A DNA stretch of 64,000 nucleotides from Dermatophagoides farinae (GCF_024713945.1 NW_027461519.1:186001-250000); one strand, 5' to 3'. Numbered from the stretch's first letter, positions 28,019 through 40,393 are shown. Program-made: numbers and translations. The notes: a model not told the origin generated them from the sequence alone.

Positions 28019-31000
28019 TTAGTAGATTTTGTAGCGCTTAGTAAGTTTTTTGACGTCAAAAGCAGGAGCTTGAGTTGTTAAACAAGTTGAATTTAAATTT
28101 TGATTGCCAGCTCCAATTATTAAGTTTTTGGAACTTCGTTTGTTAGTTTCTAATCCGTTTAAATCTTCGGTGTTTTCTGAAAATTCCGATTTCTCATCTA
28201 TATTGTTTAAGAATTGACTAATTTCCTTTATTAAATCATCAATCTTAGAAGTGGAAGTTACTAGGTAGTTTACGGTATTCTTATAAGCAAATAAATCTTC
28301 TAAAAGCTTAACTTTATCGCCTAACTTAAAAGTTTTTTTTGTATAAATTAGGTCAACAATAATAGATATCCAAAGCAAGCCTAGCTCATAAAAGAAATTT
28401 TGCATGAACTGATCTTGGTACGGTTTTGGAAACTGTTTCAAAAACTTAAAAACGCTGTCAGGTAGTGTATTAAGTAAATCATGTAATGTGCATCCGTTAG
28501 TAATATCTGGATAATACAGTGAAGTGATAAAATAATTAATTAACTCTGTGTAAATTATATTTTGACAACTCATGATGATGAAAGTAGAAATAATGTCTTC
28601 TAATTCTTTAACCGTGTTTTTTTTTAAAATCTTCTAAGAAACTTTCTATGTAAGTCATAGCATCTGATTTTTTTTCAAAATCTAAGTTTGCCGTGTTGAT
28701 TAATTTATATATGTAGCTTAGTGTGTCTAAATCGTTAGAGTCAAGTATGGATTGTTCAAAAATAGATTTTTTTAATATAACAAACAAATTGAACAACAGA
28801 CTCTTTAACATAATATAAATTATGCATCCGTGTTATTAAAGTGTTAATCTCTGAAAATTTTGTAGATTGAATCGCAATGATATATTGGGAGAAGGTAGAC
28901 CTTAATCTATGGTATGTTTTCTTTTTAAAAACTTTAAGATTGTCTTCGAAAGAGTTTATCGCTATGTTAGTTGAAGTGGGAGAAAACAAAAATTGTGATT
29001 CTGTGTTTGAATAGCTGTCAAGACTGTATGGCGAAGTTATGTTTTCGTACTCAGCTGCACTTTCCGAGTTTGGACTCATGTATTTACTAGGAAAAGTTGG
29101 TTTTGCAAGCACTGAACTTTTACTATTCGTAGTTGAAAACATATTCAAGTAAAAGTTGAACTTATTCTTGCGTTTGGTGGGCTGAGACGGTTTATAACTT
29201 TCACTGATGTGCTTCAATAGGGTTGTTCCTTGTAAATTTCGACTCACAAATGAAGTATAAGATACAATGTCACTAATTGACTGGCAAGCAATGGAACTTG
29301 TAAGATAGTTAACATAAGTTTTCAATGATTTTGAGAGGTATTCTGTTAATAAATTTATAGTGCTCATAAGATCTAACTTGAGCGATAATATAGTGTCCAT
29401 CATTGAGTATAAAAGAGAAACAAAATCATAGCAGTATTGACTTTGCATCATTTGGGCTGGTTTAATAGGAACCCAGTTTTTCGTTGCATACAAATTGTAT
29501 TATGGTTGATTTAAAATAGTCCAGTTTCTTCAATATATTTTCAATTAGAATTCCTGAAATATTTTGAATTTGTTCCCGTAATTGGTCGTATTCTGTTGAA
29601 CAATGTAGTTCTTTTGGCAGTCGCCGCGTGAAAAAATCAATCTTGTTCAAAGTAGATATTATCTTTATGGTCATAGGAGGTATCAAGTTGTCTGGGGGCC
29701 AAAGAAACTTGTTTTAAGCGCTCTGAAAATATAAATGATAAATTTCAAACAAGCATATGTCGTTATTGCTATATGCTGGCCGTTTGGTAGCAGTTTTTCC
29801 CAAATGCTAGAAGTTGATTGTATTTCAGTAAAATACTCTTTTGGCACTAATGCTAGCGAGTCAGCATAATCAGTCATAATGTCTGTCCATAATTTTCTTG
29901 ATTCCTCGTACAGTGGATCACTCATAAAAGATTCGACGTGTTTATTTGAATTATACGAATCATATTCCATTGGAAAAAGCGTGAATAAATCTTTATAATA
30001 CTCACTATAATAATAATTCGAGTTTAAGTTAAAAAGATGTTTCAGTCTCTCTCGTTTTGCTGTATCGTTAAAAAACGCTTTAAACAGTTTTTCTAGTACA
30101 AATGAAAATGATTGAAAAATGCAATGCCTTAAAAAATTCGAATGAGAATCAGGCCCATTGAAGCGCACAACCAAATTTGATTCTGTAGTCGGAACTTTTG
30201 TAGAATATACTGAAAAATCAGTAGAACAAGAGTTACAGTCTACAAATTTTAAACAAGCTTTTTGAATTTCTATGCTCGTTGCGAGACATCCTATTGCTAT
30301 TCTTTCTCTGTAATTTCGCAAATGTAGTGATAGTTCATCAATAACAGGACTAACTAATTGTTTGCTTAAAAGCTTGCTAGAGATTAGTAGTTCTATAGGT
30401 GTAGCTATAAATATGTTGTTGAATATCTCATTTCTTCCATACTCAATCATAATCTGTTCAATTTCATTACTTGTTTTATTGTCTATAAAATGGTTGTCAA
30501 GTAAAAACGCTGTTGTAGGGTACTTATTTCTCAAAAAAGCGAACTGCAATTCATGGTTTTCAAAATAGTTGACTTGCTCAGAAATGTCCAACAAGATTTT
30601 CTTGTAATCGGTATTAAACGCTGTTAGCATGCTGTTCAGCGTGTTTGCTGAAAGAATAAATTTCTCAGGTTTTTGGTTTGAAACAATTGCGTCAAAAGAA
30701 TCATGATAATGAGACCTCCAAATCCAGTGCAGCAATGAAGCCTTGATAAATTCTAAAGTCGGATTCGTTAAGCTTTGAAACGTATCCGTTGTATGTCTCA
30801 TAAACAACGGAATAGATTGAAAAATAAACGACAACTGTTTCGTGTTGTCCAAGCTTAGTTTTGAACTATTTCTTGGATCAGTTAAAGTGTATACTAAGTT
30901 GTGACAAAATAAAATAAACACTTCATAAGGTAAACTGTAATAAAAGTCATCATAATATTGAACTGCATCTTCATTGCTGCCGTGAGGTGTATCGTCAATG

Positions 31001-32894
31001 ACTGAAACGTCCATTATTTTTTCTTTATATTCTCCATCATCGAAAAGTGAAGATTCAGGATTTTTAATTTTGTTTTCTAGCAATAACGGCTCAATTTGCT
31101 TAGAAGCCACGTAATAATTAAATGCTTCGTGAAGTAAAATTTTATCCCAGTCTCTATTACAACAGTGAGTACATACTCGTGATAAGGTTGTGTAAATAGT
31201 GGAAATCGTATCAAAGTTTCCTTCTTGGTTATAAACGTTGTAATATGATTGAAGATATCGAATAATTTGAATTTGTTTTATGAGTAAAAGAATTGTCAGC
31301 GTGTCAATCTGGGAAACGTCAATTACTGTCACATTCTTAACGTAAAGTGTTAAATCGTTGATAATAGAAAGAAAATGCAAGTATGCATTTATTAATCCTT
31401 TAATATAAATATTCTTGTCTTGAATATCTGTACTGAAACGTTGTTTCAGTGTATTAAACCAATGAGTTTCATTTTTATTCCAATGCAGTAACTCATTGGA
31501 TAGCCAGTTTAGATCAAGATGTGCAAGTCTTGTCAAATGAGACAACGCCCATATTTTAAGTAAATGCAAAGATCTCAAAACAAATAATATTTCGGTAGGA
31601 TGCTTAATAACACAAAAATATAAACATAAAACTCGATACCGAATATCGACATACGAGTAGTCGCTGGCGACTTGTTCAACGTTCAAGAGAGCTTGCAGCG
31701 TCTTTGCTTCTCTAGAAGTGATTCTGCAAGAAATTCTGTAGCGAGAAAGTCCGTCGTGAAAATCTCTTAGGTATTGTGAATGCGCGTCATTTACGGAAGT
31801 GGTTAATTTGTCTTTTTTGATTTTTTCTTGAGCTCCTAACAATAAATATTCGTACGTTAAAAAAAACCACATCTTGGAATTCATATAGTCAGACCCCCAA
31901 TCCAAAGCATACTTGACCGAGCTCATATTATAGTCCCCTTCGGGCGTGTAGTGCGGAAACCGGGACAGGTAGAGAGAAAAACAGTGTTCGTCAGCGGAAT
32001 TGTATATGTACCTAAACCGGTCCCATTGTTGACCGCGAAGCATGTTACAAACGCATAATTGCGTAATATTTTTCAAATAAGCGTCTCGAATCCAAGTCTG
32101 GTGTCGTGGTCGGAACTTTTTAAAGTTTTGGTAATGAACTTCTAAAGAAGGAATGTAGCTCATTAGAATTTTTTTATATTTGCCGTAGGTTCGGGTATTC
32201 GAACGCGCATAGCGAATACCCATTATCAAAAATCCAGACCAGTTCCGATGGTTTTTTGAGGGATGCAAGACTTGTAAACGGGTATTGTAGCTAGACTCGC
32301 ATCAGCATTAGAGCTGCTGGACGGTTGACATGCAGCGCTTCGAAGCCAGTTCTTATCTGCGTTTTTTAAAAAAATCTGGGCTATTTTATCGTTCGGATCA
32401 ACCAAACTGCCGATGGGACTTTGGCTTGACATAAAGTCTGATTTTTTGTACCCCTCGTATTTTTGGTAAAATACATATAATGACTGAGCCTGCAATTTGA
32501 GCAGCATAACAGAATATTTAATCATATAGTATATAGCTCGTTGGTTAGATTCAGCTTGCACTTCGTAAAGTTTAGCTGTTTTATTTTCCGATAGAGTTTG
32601 GGAGTCATTTACGATTTTTTTCATTAAGTTTAAATTACTCATAAGTGGTTTTACAACTTTACATTCCAACGCATCAGCAAACTGCTTGTTGTAAGACTGC
32701 AAATCAGAAAGATACTTTTTTTTATTGGTGATAAAGTCTTTGAAAACAGAGTTTGTGTTATCATCTAGGAACGGAAAAGACAATTTTTCATTTATAGTTT
32801 GAAGGCTGCTTGTAAACGTTTTAAAGGCATTAACCAACTCGTCATAACCACTTATTAATGTCAATAGCGCTTGTTCGCTCATAACCTGGTCCAT
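28019..32894 (-). CDS. Giant unknown protein (about 1,624 residues) split by five one-base frameshifts
   Basis: Six consecutive minus-strand frames join into one. Breaks lie at runs of 6 T (32252-32257), 5 G (29694-29698), 5 T (29477-29481), 7 T (28767-28773) and 9 T (28617-28625). Adding one base at the first two and removing one at the other three gives exactly 1,625 codons. The N-terminus (about 1-190) is a long helical, coiled-coil-like region that could be BAR-like. The centre is all-helical and rich in aromatic residues and Leu, with paired histidine/cysteine patches. The Ser-rich linker near nt 28900-29200 precedes a further helical part. A vesicle-tethering or scaffold role is possible, but no family is recognised. 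Confidence 0.65.
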
Positions 32895-33093
32895 GTCGAA
32901 TTATGCTTAATTATTATAAAATATAGGATATAAGTCACAGGATTATTATCTTTTGAACATGATTTATTTAATTATAGCTCAGAAGAAAAATGTACGAATA
33001 GAATAATATGTTTGGAAAGAAAATTATCGAAGGTTATTTATTTTTTCTCGAATATTTTCGTTGCGTTAAAATTTTTTTAAAACGACTAAGGCA

Positions 33094-33855
33094 ATGGACA
33101 GTGAACTCTCTTTCTTACCAGGTAAAAACATTATAATTCCTTCAGTTCCCACTCCACATAACAACGCTAAGCAAGGAGAAATAGCTGAAGTTGTTATTTT
33201 GTGTGGCGACCCTCTTAGAGCGAAATTTATTGCTGAAAACTATATGACAAACGTCGAAGAAGTAAATAATGTTCGAAACATGCTTGCCTTTACCGGTTAC
33301 TACAAAGAAAAGAGACTCACTGTTATGGGAAGTGGAATGGGTGTAGCCTCTTTCTCCATTTACGCTTACGAGTTGTACACCGCTTATAATGTCAAGAGAA
33401 TCATTCGAGCAGGCACTTGTGGAGGTTTCTTTGAAGAAATGAACACAGGTTCGATTGTCTTGGCCCAAAGCGCTTGCTACGAGCCCGGTTTTATTGAGCA
33501 GTACAGGCTTCCAGGTGTGTATTCGACTTGTGCCAGCTTTTCGTTACTTAAAATAGCAGCCGAATATGCTGAGGATAAAGAATTTGAATTTAGAATAGGT
33601 AACGTTCTTACATCTAACTCTTTTTACAACGACGGTAACGACGCTCTAGCATGGCGTAAGCTCAACGTGCTTTGTGTAGAAATGGAAACTGCCGCTTTGT
33701 ATACATTGGCTGCGCGTCTTGGAAAAGAAGCTCTAAGTATTTTAGCCATTTCTGATAACATTGTTGCTCCTGGAAAAATTTTAACTTCTGAACAGCGTCA
33801 AAAATACTTATCAGGCTTGTTTACTCTTGCTCTTTATGTTGCAACTAGCGACTAA
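33094..33855 (+). CDS. Purine nucleoside phosphorylase, bacterial DeoD type
   Basis: 253 residues. The PNP/UDP fold is clear: TPHNNAKQGEIAEVVILCGDPLRAKFIAE, then VNNVRNMLAFTGYYK, GSGMGVASFSIY, IIRAGTCGGF and VEMETAALYTLAA. The catalytic Asp is present in AISDN, and the downstream Arg of SEQRQKYL corresponds to the second catalytic residue of E. coli DeoD. The enzyme phosphorolyses purine nucleosides to base and ribose-1-phosphate, serving purine salvage. It is more like bacterial hexameric DeoD than animal trimeric PNP. The His of the bacterial SDH motif is Asn here, and an N-terminal extension of about 20 residues is present. Confidence 0.9.
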   Translation: MDSELSFLPGKNIIIPSVPTPHNNAKQGEIAEVVILCGDPLRAKFIAENYMTNVEEVNNVRNMLAFTGYYKEKRLTVMGSGMGVASFSIYAYELYTAYNVKRIIRAGTCGGFFEEMNTGSIVLAQSACYEPGFIEQYRLPGVYSTCASFSLLKIAAEYAEDKEFEFRIGNVLTSNSFYNDGNDALAWRKLNVLCVEMETAALYTLAARLGKEALSILAISDNIVAPGKILTSEQRQKYLSGLFTLALYVATSD

Positions 33856-34030
33856 TCCTTCTTTGGGTAAATCACAGGTTTATTTTACACTTTTAGTAGA
33901 TAATTTATACACAAAAATCGATTGAACCTGTTTTCTTAGAATAGGGCTTTCGAACATTATCCAGGTTGTACACAACTCTTGAAATGATTCATTAAATATA
34001 TTATATCTGAAATAGAATTATCAGGTAAAC

Positions 34031-37000
34031 TTACATTGATTTTGGTATTCTTATTAATAATGGTAGAATTGATGTTTCAAACAGCTCGCTCAGTCCATTG
34101 AATTCTCGTTTGAGTTCTTCTTGCGACAATTTATCTTGCGTCACTAATTGTGTTATAATTTCAAAATACCGGTCTGTTATGAACCATAACAAATCAAACA
34201 TTACGTAGGCAAATATATAAAAAGGATGTTCATTCAACTTCCCCAAAGTGTTGATAATAAAGGATGGGTTTTTTGACTTGGTATAACTCGCAGTTGTTGA
34301 AGGAAGATCCGCGCTAAACAACTTCAAAAGGCTTTTCACACTTATCAAACAAGAAATATGAAACGCATGCCGATTCAATTTGTATAGACTAGGCAGATAA
34401 TTAAGTTCACGCATCAAACCTGCTTTTTTGAGTCGAACACGTTCCTCTAAGTTTTTGTTAAATTCATGTGCAGTATTCATGATCCGTATGCTTACTATTT
34501 GTAGTTTTGTTAACTGCTGAATCGTTAAAGATTCAAAATGTTCTTCAATACACGTAGATATTGTATTAAGCAATAATAGCTGTAGCGTACTGCTCCAATA
34601 TATAAAACTAACTTCAAATTCTGAATTTTTTTCAAATAATTCTTTAGGCTTTGTCATACTGAGTTGCCAAAGAACGATTATTAGCTCAATTATAACATTC
34701 CACTGTTCAATCAATATTTTCGATCCGTATTCTTTGATTAAATAATTGAACAGTATGCAACCCAATTTAGCTATTTCGACTTGAGTATGGAAATAACAAA
34801 CAACAGCCACGTAGATCACAGGCAATATGTAGTATAGTGAAATTTTTTGATGAGCTACAAGGTTGAAATAAATTTGTGCGAACGATTTATACCATAAATA
34901 CAAGACTTCTTTAAACTCTTTGTAAAGTACAACCGGAGAAGTCGAATATACTGGGTTAGCTGTTTTCTGATTCAGATAATTTTTTATACAGGATGTAGCA
35001 GCCACAGTGTTTTTGCGTTGAGTAAGGTGGAACTTCTTAATGCGCTCTAGCACAATATTTTGAGGAGTCATGAACGAGTCTAGAATCCTATCAAATAACT
35101 CTTTGTCACTATTGTTTAAGTCGAAAACGGCTTCAATGCAGTTAATCAAACCAAACGAAAAAAGTAAGAATGAATCAAACACCCATTTGTAATCGGTCTC
35201 TTTCAACGAGTTGTTCATATTTACCAAATGGATGATGTAAAGTTCTATTAGTTTTTTTTTCATCTCCAACGAAACTTCAACACAAAATAAAGCTGGCATG
35301 ATATAGTATAAGTAAATAGTGGACAATTCATATACAGTTTGATTGGAAGAAAATTTTTTCTTAATTTTATTTGTAATTGAAATAAGATTTAGAGCTTTCT
35401 CTAAAACTAAAACTAGTTCTTGTGAAGAAAGAGATAAATTTCCTTTAACATTTTCAAAGTTTATTTCACTATTGGTGATCAAAAATGCTTTGAGTTCAAT
35501 CAATTCGGCTAAAGTTTTGTCGTTGTTCGCGTCTAAATAATTTATACTAGACCAAATCTTGTTCGAAGTTAATATAGAACTGTGCAGTATAAGTTCATGG
35601 ACAATGGAAAACAGTAATTTTATGTCTATGTGCACATAGTCAGTAAGTTTATGAAAGATGTAGGTAATGCTAAAGAATTCCTTGATTATTTCCATGCTGG
35701 TAACGTGCGTAAAGTTAACAGGATGTTTTATTAAATCTTTGTTTTTGTGTAATAAAACTTGATGGATAAACCAAAGTAATAATGATCCGGTTTCTTCTTC
35801 GAGAGATTGCATCGATTGTGTTACTTCAATAACAAAGTCGATTATTTTGTTTTGATATCCTTCACTCGTATTAATGTAAACAGTGAAAAAACATTGCCAA
35901 AGCCGTAGCCCTTCTAAGTTGTTCTCTATGTGAAACCTTATGAGAGAAGAAAGCAGATCGATTATATGCGAGACTATGACTGGAATGCTTTTACACAGAA
36001 TGAACGAAGAATAAAAAAAATCGCAAATAATTTCTGTGATTTCCGCATAGATTAAATTGTTCGAGTTTACGCTCATCCAGTGGCATAAAACAGTTAGGGG
36101 ATATTCTAAAATCGCCAAATAAAATTCTTGGCAAAACATGACGCCTGAGTGCTGTTTAACTTCATCAACCTTTTCACGTGAAAATAAAACAGTTTGTTTA
36201 ACGTCATGCTTTTCATCTTTGCAATTAGTAACGTGCTGTAAATCTGTTGTTTCAAAGTTTTTTTGCTTGAAATTAATGTTTAAAAACAGTATGTCTTGCA
36301 AATCTGTATGCAGAAATGAAATGTTGGTAGGACATTCATTGAAATGAAGTTGCAAGTAAGAAAGTTTACATAATGCCTTAAGAGCAGCTGAAAAAGTGTC
36401 GATATGAGTTAATTCTTTGACAAATCGTAAAATATCTAAATCAAGTTTGTCGAAGTTAGTCTTGGAATAGTTGCTATTAAACAAATTAGAGTACATTTTA
36501 TGGATTGACTGCCCATCGTAAACGATTTTGTTTTTGTCTGGTTGTTTGTGCGTATTATTAATATTGATTTGGTAGCTAGATAGAACTGAATCTGAATGTA
36601 ATTCTTTGAACTCTGCTGTTTGCAAAAAATTAGGGCTTTCAAATGCAAGTTTGAAATCGTAATCGATGTATTCGTTCGGGTATGTTATCTCTTGTCCGCA
36701 CGTAGAACAATAAGAAAGCAAATCGTTATTCTCGTCAAACTCAATGTTGTTACGTATGATGGGCAAAAGACTCTGGTAATAAGCACTCGACAATATTAAC
36801 TGAATTATGTGTTTGCAACGATGAATTCGTTTTAGCTTGTTTAAGTTTGACACAATAATGAATAAATAATCAAACTGCTGCAGAAATGCTCCATAATTGT
36901 AACAAAAATCAAACAACAGTTTTGTAGCCGTTATAGGTTCTGGAAGTAATACTTGAGAAGCTCTGAAAATAAGAAATCCAGACAATATGCATAAAATGAA

Positions 37001-40000
37001 ATAAACTCGATTTATTAGTGTTATCCTATCACGATGCGTGTTTAAATTCACGGAGCAGTAAATAACTGTAATTAAACCGACAAATAGATTCTTATCTGAA
37101 AGTTTAACATTGTCCAAAGAATGAGAGGTAAAAAAGTCGGATTTTTCGTTCTGTGATTTATCGGTGCTCAGCGTTTTTTTCTCGAATTTTTTGTCTGTAT
37201 CGCTTTTTTGTGGTGTCGAAACAGATCCCAAAATTATTTCCGTACTATCGTCTCCGCAGTTGTTATTAGATAAATACTGACTCGATGCAGTCAACAAATA
37301 TCGTATTGAATATAAATTAACGTTATTTAGACGACTTAGGTCGCCTCTGCAATAACAATAGATAAATAGTACATCTAGTATTGGCATCGCAAGCGTACTA
37401 TTGAAAAACTTAAGTGTGTCGATCTGCTTAAAAAAAGTTTCATCTGTCTGAAAATTAACTCTGATTTTATTTTTCTTTAAATCAAACGCTTCGTTTTTAA
37501 CTATTTGGTTAAAGTAGTCAGTAGAGTAACTACAAATCCATTCTGAACGAGTCACACTGTCGTAGAGCTCTTCCAAATACTTATTATTCATACAATTTGT
37601 TATTTCACAAGACTTAACGTTCGTGACAAAATTTTCTCTTGTCATTTTTTTAACAACATCGGCGCTATGTGCGTCAGTATGAAGCATTATGATACTGAAA
37701 CAAATAAGATAAACAATGTCATTGAGCTTTGCAGATTTTATATTTTGAAACGCTGGGTTTTGTCTGCTATACTCACTCGCAAATATTTCAATAACACGGT
37801 CGATTTGTTGAGTTTCGTCTGGCAAGCTAACAGATTGCAAAAAAGACTCAAGAGCCATTTGCAGTGGAATATTTTTAAAATTGTAAAATTCCAAATAACA
37901 AGCCAACGTTTTTTGTGAAAGATCGGAGTTTTTTCCAAACCATTTTCCTAGTGCCTTTTGCTGAAACGTGTATGTAAACAAAAATCGCGCTAAACTTCTG
38001 GGATCCGGATTTACTAAGTTATTAGAAGTCACAATCTGCACTATTGAATCGATATCTTCTTGATTTTCATAAATTGTTTCCAATATCATGTTTTTAAATT
38101 CAATACGCTTCGCCAAAGTGTTAAGTTTTGCTTGCAAAAAACGTGGCAGCCACGATAGTCCCTGGACATTTTGACTATTGACGTATTTGTTCAAACTGTC
38201 AAGAAATGTTTGCTTTTGATTTTTCAAGTTGTATTTTAACAAAACTGAAAATAACTTTACTATCTCTAATTCTAAAAGTCTTCGTTCTTTGTTTTTAATA
38301 AATTTCGCATTTCTGTTTTGAGCCTTGTCTTTATTAGTATTAATCGGTCTGCAAAAATTTACTGTCTTCGAGTATTCTAATTTATTTAGCGAGATGTAAC
38401 CGCTTTTAACGATTTCAATTAAATAATTGATAAAAGTTTGAACGCAGTTAGGCGCGTTCAATGATAAATCTGAGTTATAATATATGAGTTCGAACATATT
38501 ATCGGAGCTGAAAAGAACGCTTGTTAAGCATTGAAAAAGCTTAGTAACTATATTAACATCTGTGACGTTGTTGAACAACAGTAAGGGGAAAACGTCTGAT
38601 ATAAAATTAATTCGCACCGTTAAAATGTTTTCTATATCTTGCCAAGACAAAAAAAAACTATTTAAACAGTCTAAAAAAGCAAGAATATGCTTACTGGTTT
38701 TGTCTTTAGTTATTTTTAAGCTTGCCTGCCTCACGAAATACAATATTTTCGTTTTGAATTCGCTTAGATTTGACTTAAAACGCAAGGGCGACGCTTCGTC
38801 TGTAGAAAACTGTTTTGTCAGTGTCGTTAGGACTTGATATCGTATTTCCAAAGGGATAGTCGAGTCCGGATTTACTGGACTGATAAAGTCGTACATTAGT
38901 TCGATATATGAGTTATACTCGTTCAAATGAAAATTAACGTTCTTGTAAGAAAGGTCTCGTTTTTTTATGCTGTTAGAGTTGTTTTCAGGCCCTTTAAAAG
39001 ACGTTTCAAAATCTTGATTTGTATTTTTCTGTTGCAAAACAGGGTTTTCAAATGCAAGCAAAATTTCGGAGTTGCTTTCCAAACATTCCTGATCGCTGAA
39101 AATTGAGTATATCGATGAGCAAGAATGGAGATTATCGATATCTAGCGAATGACTGGATTCGATGGGAGATAACGTGGAAATTATGTTGCGGGTTTCATTA
39201 TCTAACGAGGTCTGTGGCGTTGCAATTCCTGCCATTAGATATTCACACGGTTCATGCAGTTTCACATGAAACTGGACGTCCTTTGGGGCGTTTTTATTTT
39301 CAATATAGGGATTAATGGGCAGATATAGTTCCGCGTTGCACTGCTTTTTTTTGAACGGTGAGTTATTTTCTGACTTGTACGGTCGAACAAACACAACATC
39401 TTTAGGCTCCTTGTATGTATTTAAACTATTGCACTCTTGCGACTTACCGGAGTCTTGCACAAGCTTGGGTGTCTCTAAGTATTGCGTTGTACAAGTATTT
39501 TCTATTGGAATCGTTAGCGATTTATGGACAAGTTCAGTTTGTATTTTATGCTCATTCAGTTTTTTTTTAAGCAGTTTTCTTTTAACACGGCGAATAATTC
39601 CAATGGTTTTTTTTTTGGTTTTCTCAATCGTGTCACTTGCTTCATCGAATTTTCGTTGAAACTCAGCTTGTTCGTAAAACTCTTCTCGTTTATATAAAAT
39701 TGAGTTTATTATGGTGTTTAAAAATTCAACACAGCGTTCAAAAAGTACTTGATTGTTTTGCTCGATCAAGTAAACGAAATTAACGTATTCCATTACTTGC
39801 GTAATGTTACTGAGTAACCATTCTGTAGAGCTAAAAGACAATAATTTTAATACAAGCAGCACAAATTCTATGTTTTTCTTTTTCAACGTAATCAGCTTTT
39901 CAATTGCTCGCAAGTCGATATACTGTTCGATTTCCACAATTTCAATGTAGGATTGTAACGCTAAAATAGAGAGTTTTTGAATGTTAAAATCGATCAGTTG

Positions 40001-40117
40001 GTCGAGAATAGACCAAATTTCTTTTGGTGAAGTAGTCTGTTTGAGTTCATTTCGGAACTTTCTGAATTTGCGTCCGTTCAAAAGCTGAATCAACAAATCA
40101 TATTTTTGATAGTACAT
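34031..40117 (-). CDS. Large Sec7-domain Arf guanine nucleotide exchange factor
   Basis: 2,028 residues in one unbroken frame. A Sec7 domain lies at about residues 690-890: PDPRSLARFLFTYTFQQK, then the active Glu finger in LPDETQQIDRVIEIF (about 768), and IIMLHTDAHSADVVKKMT. The Glu is kept, so exchange activity on Arf is expected. Size and helical repeats on both sides match the BIG/Sec7 or GBF class, which act at Golgi membranes. A Lys-rich, low-complexity segment near residues 160-400 is likely to be a loop. The C-terminal 900 residues are helical HDS-like repeats. BIG versus GBF cannot be settled by eye. Confidence 0.9.
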   Translation of the reverse strand: MYYQKYDLLIQLLNGRKFRKFRNELKQTTSPKEIWSILDQLIDFNIQKLSILALQSYIEIVEIEQYIDLRAIEKLITLKKKNIEFVLLVLKLLSFSSTEWLLSNITQVMEYVNFVYLIEQNNQVLFERCVEFLNTIINSILYKREEFYEQAEFQRKFDEASDTIEKTKKKTIGIIRRVKRKLLKKKLNEHKIQTELVHKSLTIPIENTCTTQYLETPKLVQDSGKSQECNSLNTYKEPKDVVFVRPYKSENNSPFKKKQCNAELYLPINPYIENKNAPKDVQFHVKLHEPCEYLMAGIATPQTSLDNETRNIISTLSPIESSHSLDIDNLHSCSSIYSIFSDQECLESNSEILLAFENPVLQQKNTNQDFETSFKGPENNSNSIKKRDLSYKNVNFHLNEYNSYIELMYDFISPVNPDSTIPLEIRYQVLTTLTKQFSTDEASPLRFKSNLSEFKTKILYFVRQASLKITKDKTSKHILAFLDCLNSFFLSWQDIENILTVRINFISDVFPLLLFNNVTDVNIVTKLFQCLTSVLFSSDNMFELIYYNSDLSLNAPNCVQTFINYLIEIVKSGYISLNKLEYSKTVNFCRPINTNKDKAQNRNAKFIKNKERRLLELEIVKLFSVLLKYNLKNQKQTFLDSLNKYVNSQNVQGLSWLPRFLQAKLNTLAKRIEFKNMILETIYENQEDIDSIVQIVTSNNLVNPDPRSLARFLFTYTFQQKALGKWFGKNSDLSQKTLACYLEFYNFKNIPLQMALESFLQSVSLPDETQQIDRVIEIFASEYSRQNPAFQNIKSAKLNDIVYLICFSIIMLHTDAHSADVVKKMTRENFVTNVKSCEITNCMNNKYLEELYDSVTRSEWICSYSTDYFNQIVKNEAFDLKKNKIRVNFQTDETFFKQIDTLKFFNSTLAMPILDVLFIYCYCRGDLSRLNNVNLYSIRYLLTASSQYLSNNNCGDDSTEIILGSVSTPQKSDTDKKFEKKTLSTDKSQNEKSDFFTSHSLDNVKLSDKNLFVGLITVIYCSVNLNTHRDRITLINRVYFILCILSGFLIFRASQVLLPEPITATKLLFDFCYNYGAFLQQFDYLFIIVSNLNKLKRIHRCKHIIQLILSSAYYQSLLPIIRNNIEFDENNDLLSYCSTCGQEITYPNEYIDYDFKLAFESPNFLQTAEFKELHSDSVLSSYQININNTHKQPDKNKIVYDGQSIHKMYSNLFNSNYSKTNFDKLDLDILRFVKELTHIDTFSAALKALCKLSYLQLHFNECPTNISFLHTDLQDILFLNINFKQKNFETTDLQHVTNCKDEKHDVKQTVLFSREKVDEVKQHSGVMFCQEFYLAILEYPLTVLCHWMSVNSNNLIYAEITEIICDFFYSSFILCKSIPVIVSHIIDLLSSLIRFHIENNLEGLRLWQCFFTVYINTSEGYQNKIIDFVIEVTQSMQSLEEETGSLLLWFIHQVLLHKNKDLIKHPVNFTHVTSMEIIKEFFSITYIFHKLTDYVHIDIKLLFSIVHELILHSSILTSNKIWSSINYLDANNDKTLAELIELKAFLITNSEINFENVKGNLSLSSQELVLVLEKALNLISITNKIKKKFSSNQTVYELSTIYLYYIMPALFCVEVSLEMKKKLIELYIIHLVNMNNSLKETDYKWVFDSFLLFSFGLINCIEAVFDLNNSDKELFDRILDSFMTPQNIVLERIKKFHLTQRKNTVAATSCIKNYLNQKTANPVYSTSPVVLYKEFKEVLYLWYKSFAQIYFNLVAHQKISLYYILPVIYVAVVCYFHTQVEIAKLGCILFNYLIKEYGSKILIEQWNVIIELIIVLWQLSMTKPKELFEKNSEFEVSFIYWSSTLQLLLLNTISTCIEEHFESLTIQQLTKLQIVSIRIMNTAHEFNKNLEERVRLKKAGLMRELNYLPSLYKLNRHAFHISCLISVKSLLKLFSADLPSTTASYTKSKNPSFIINTLGKLNEHPFYIFAYVMFDLLWFITDRYFEIITQLVTQDKLSQEELKREFNGLSELFETSILPLLIRIPKSM

Positions 40118-40393
40118 ACATTATCAAGAAACAAATTACCGTTTATTCAGTTGGTTTATGAAGCCAGAAAGTTTTTAACACAGACATTGATCACGTTCGG
40201 ATATTTTTTTATTTTTAGGGCGATTATTGGATCGAATACAAGAATTTAATGGTATTTATTTATTTATTTTTTTTTTGCAAGCACGAAAAAACTATTGGAA
40301 CGCTATTCGAGAAATTTTCTAGTTGCAGACCAGATAGCGTTAGAATGCATTTTACATTAGTTGTGTAGTTTATTACATTAATAAATATTAAGA

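Noticed and set aside
32226-32894. Separate 222-residue gene ending just before the next frame
   Set aside because: The next frame starts 2 nt after its stop on the same strand, and one added base in a T run joins them; later breaks in the same gene behave alike.
39103-39659. Adjacent + strand frames inside the Sec7 gene
   Set aside because: Antisense shadows of an intact 2,028-codon gene; no domains.
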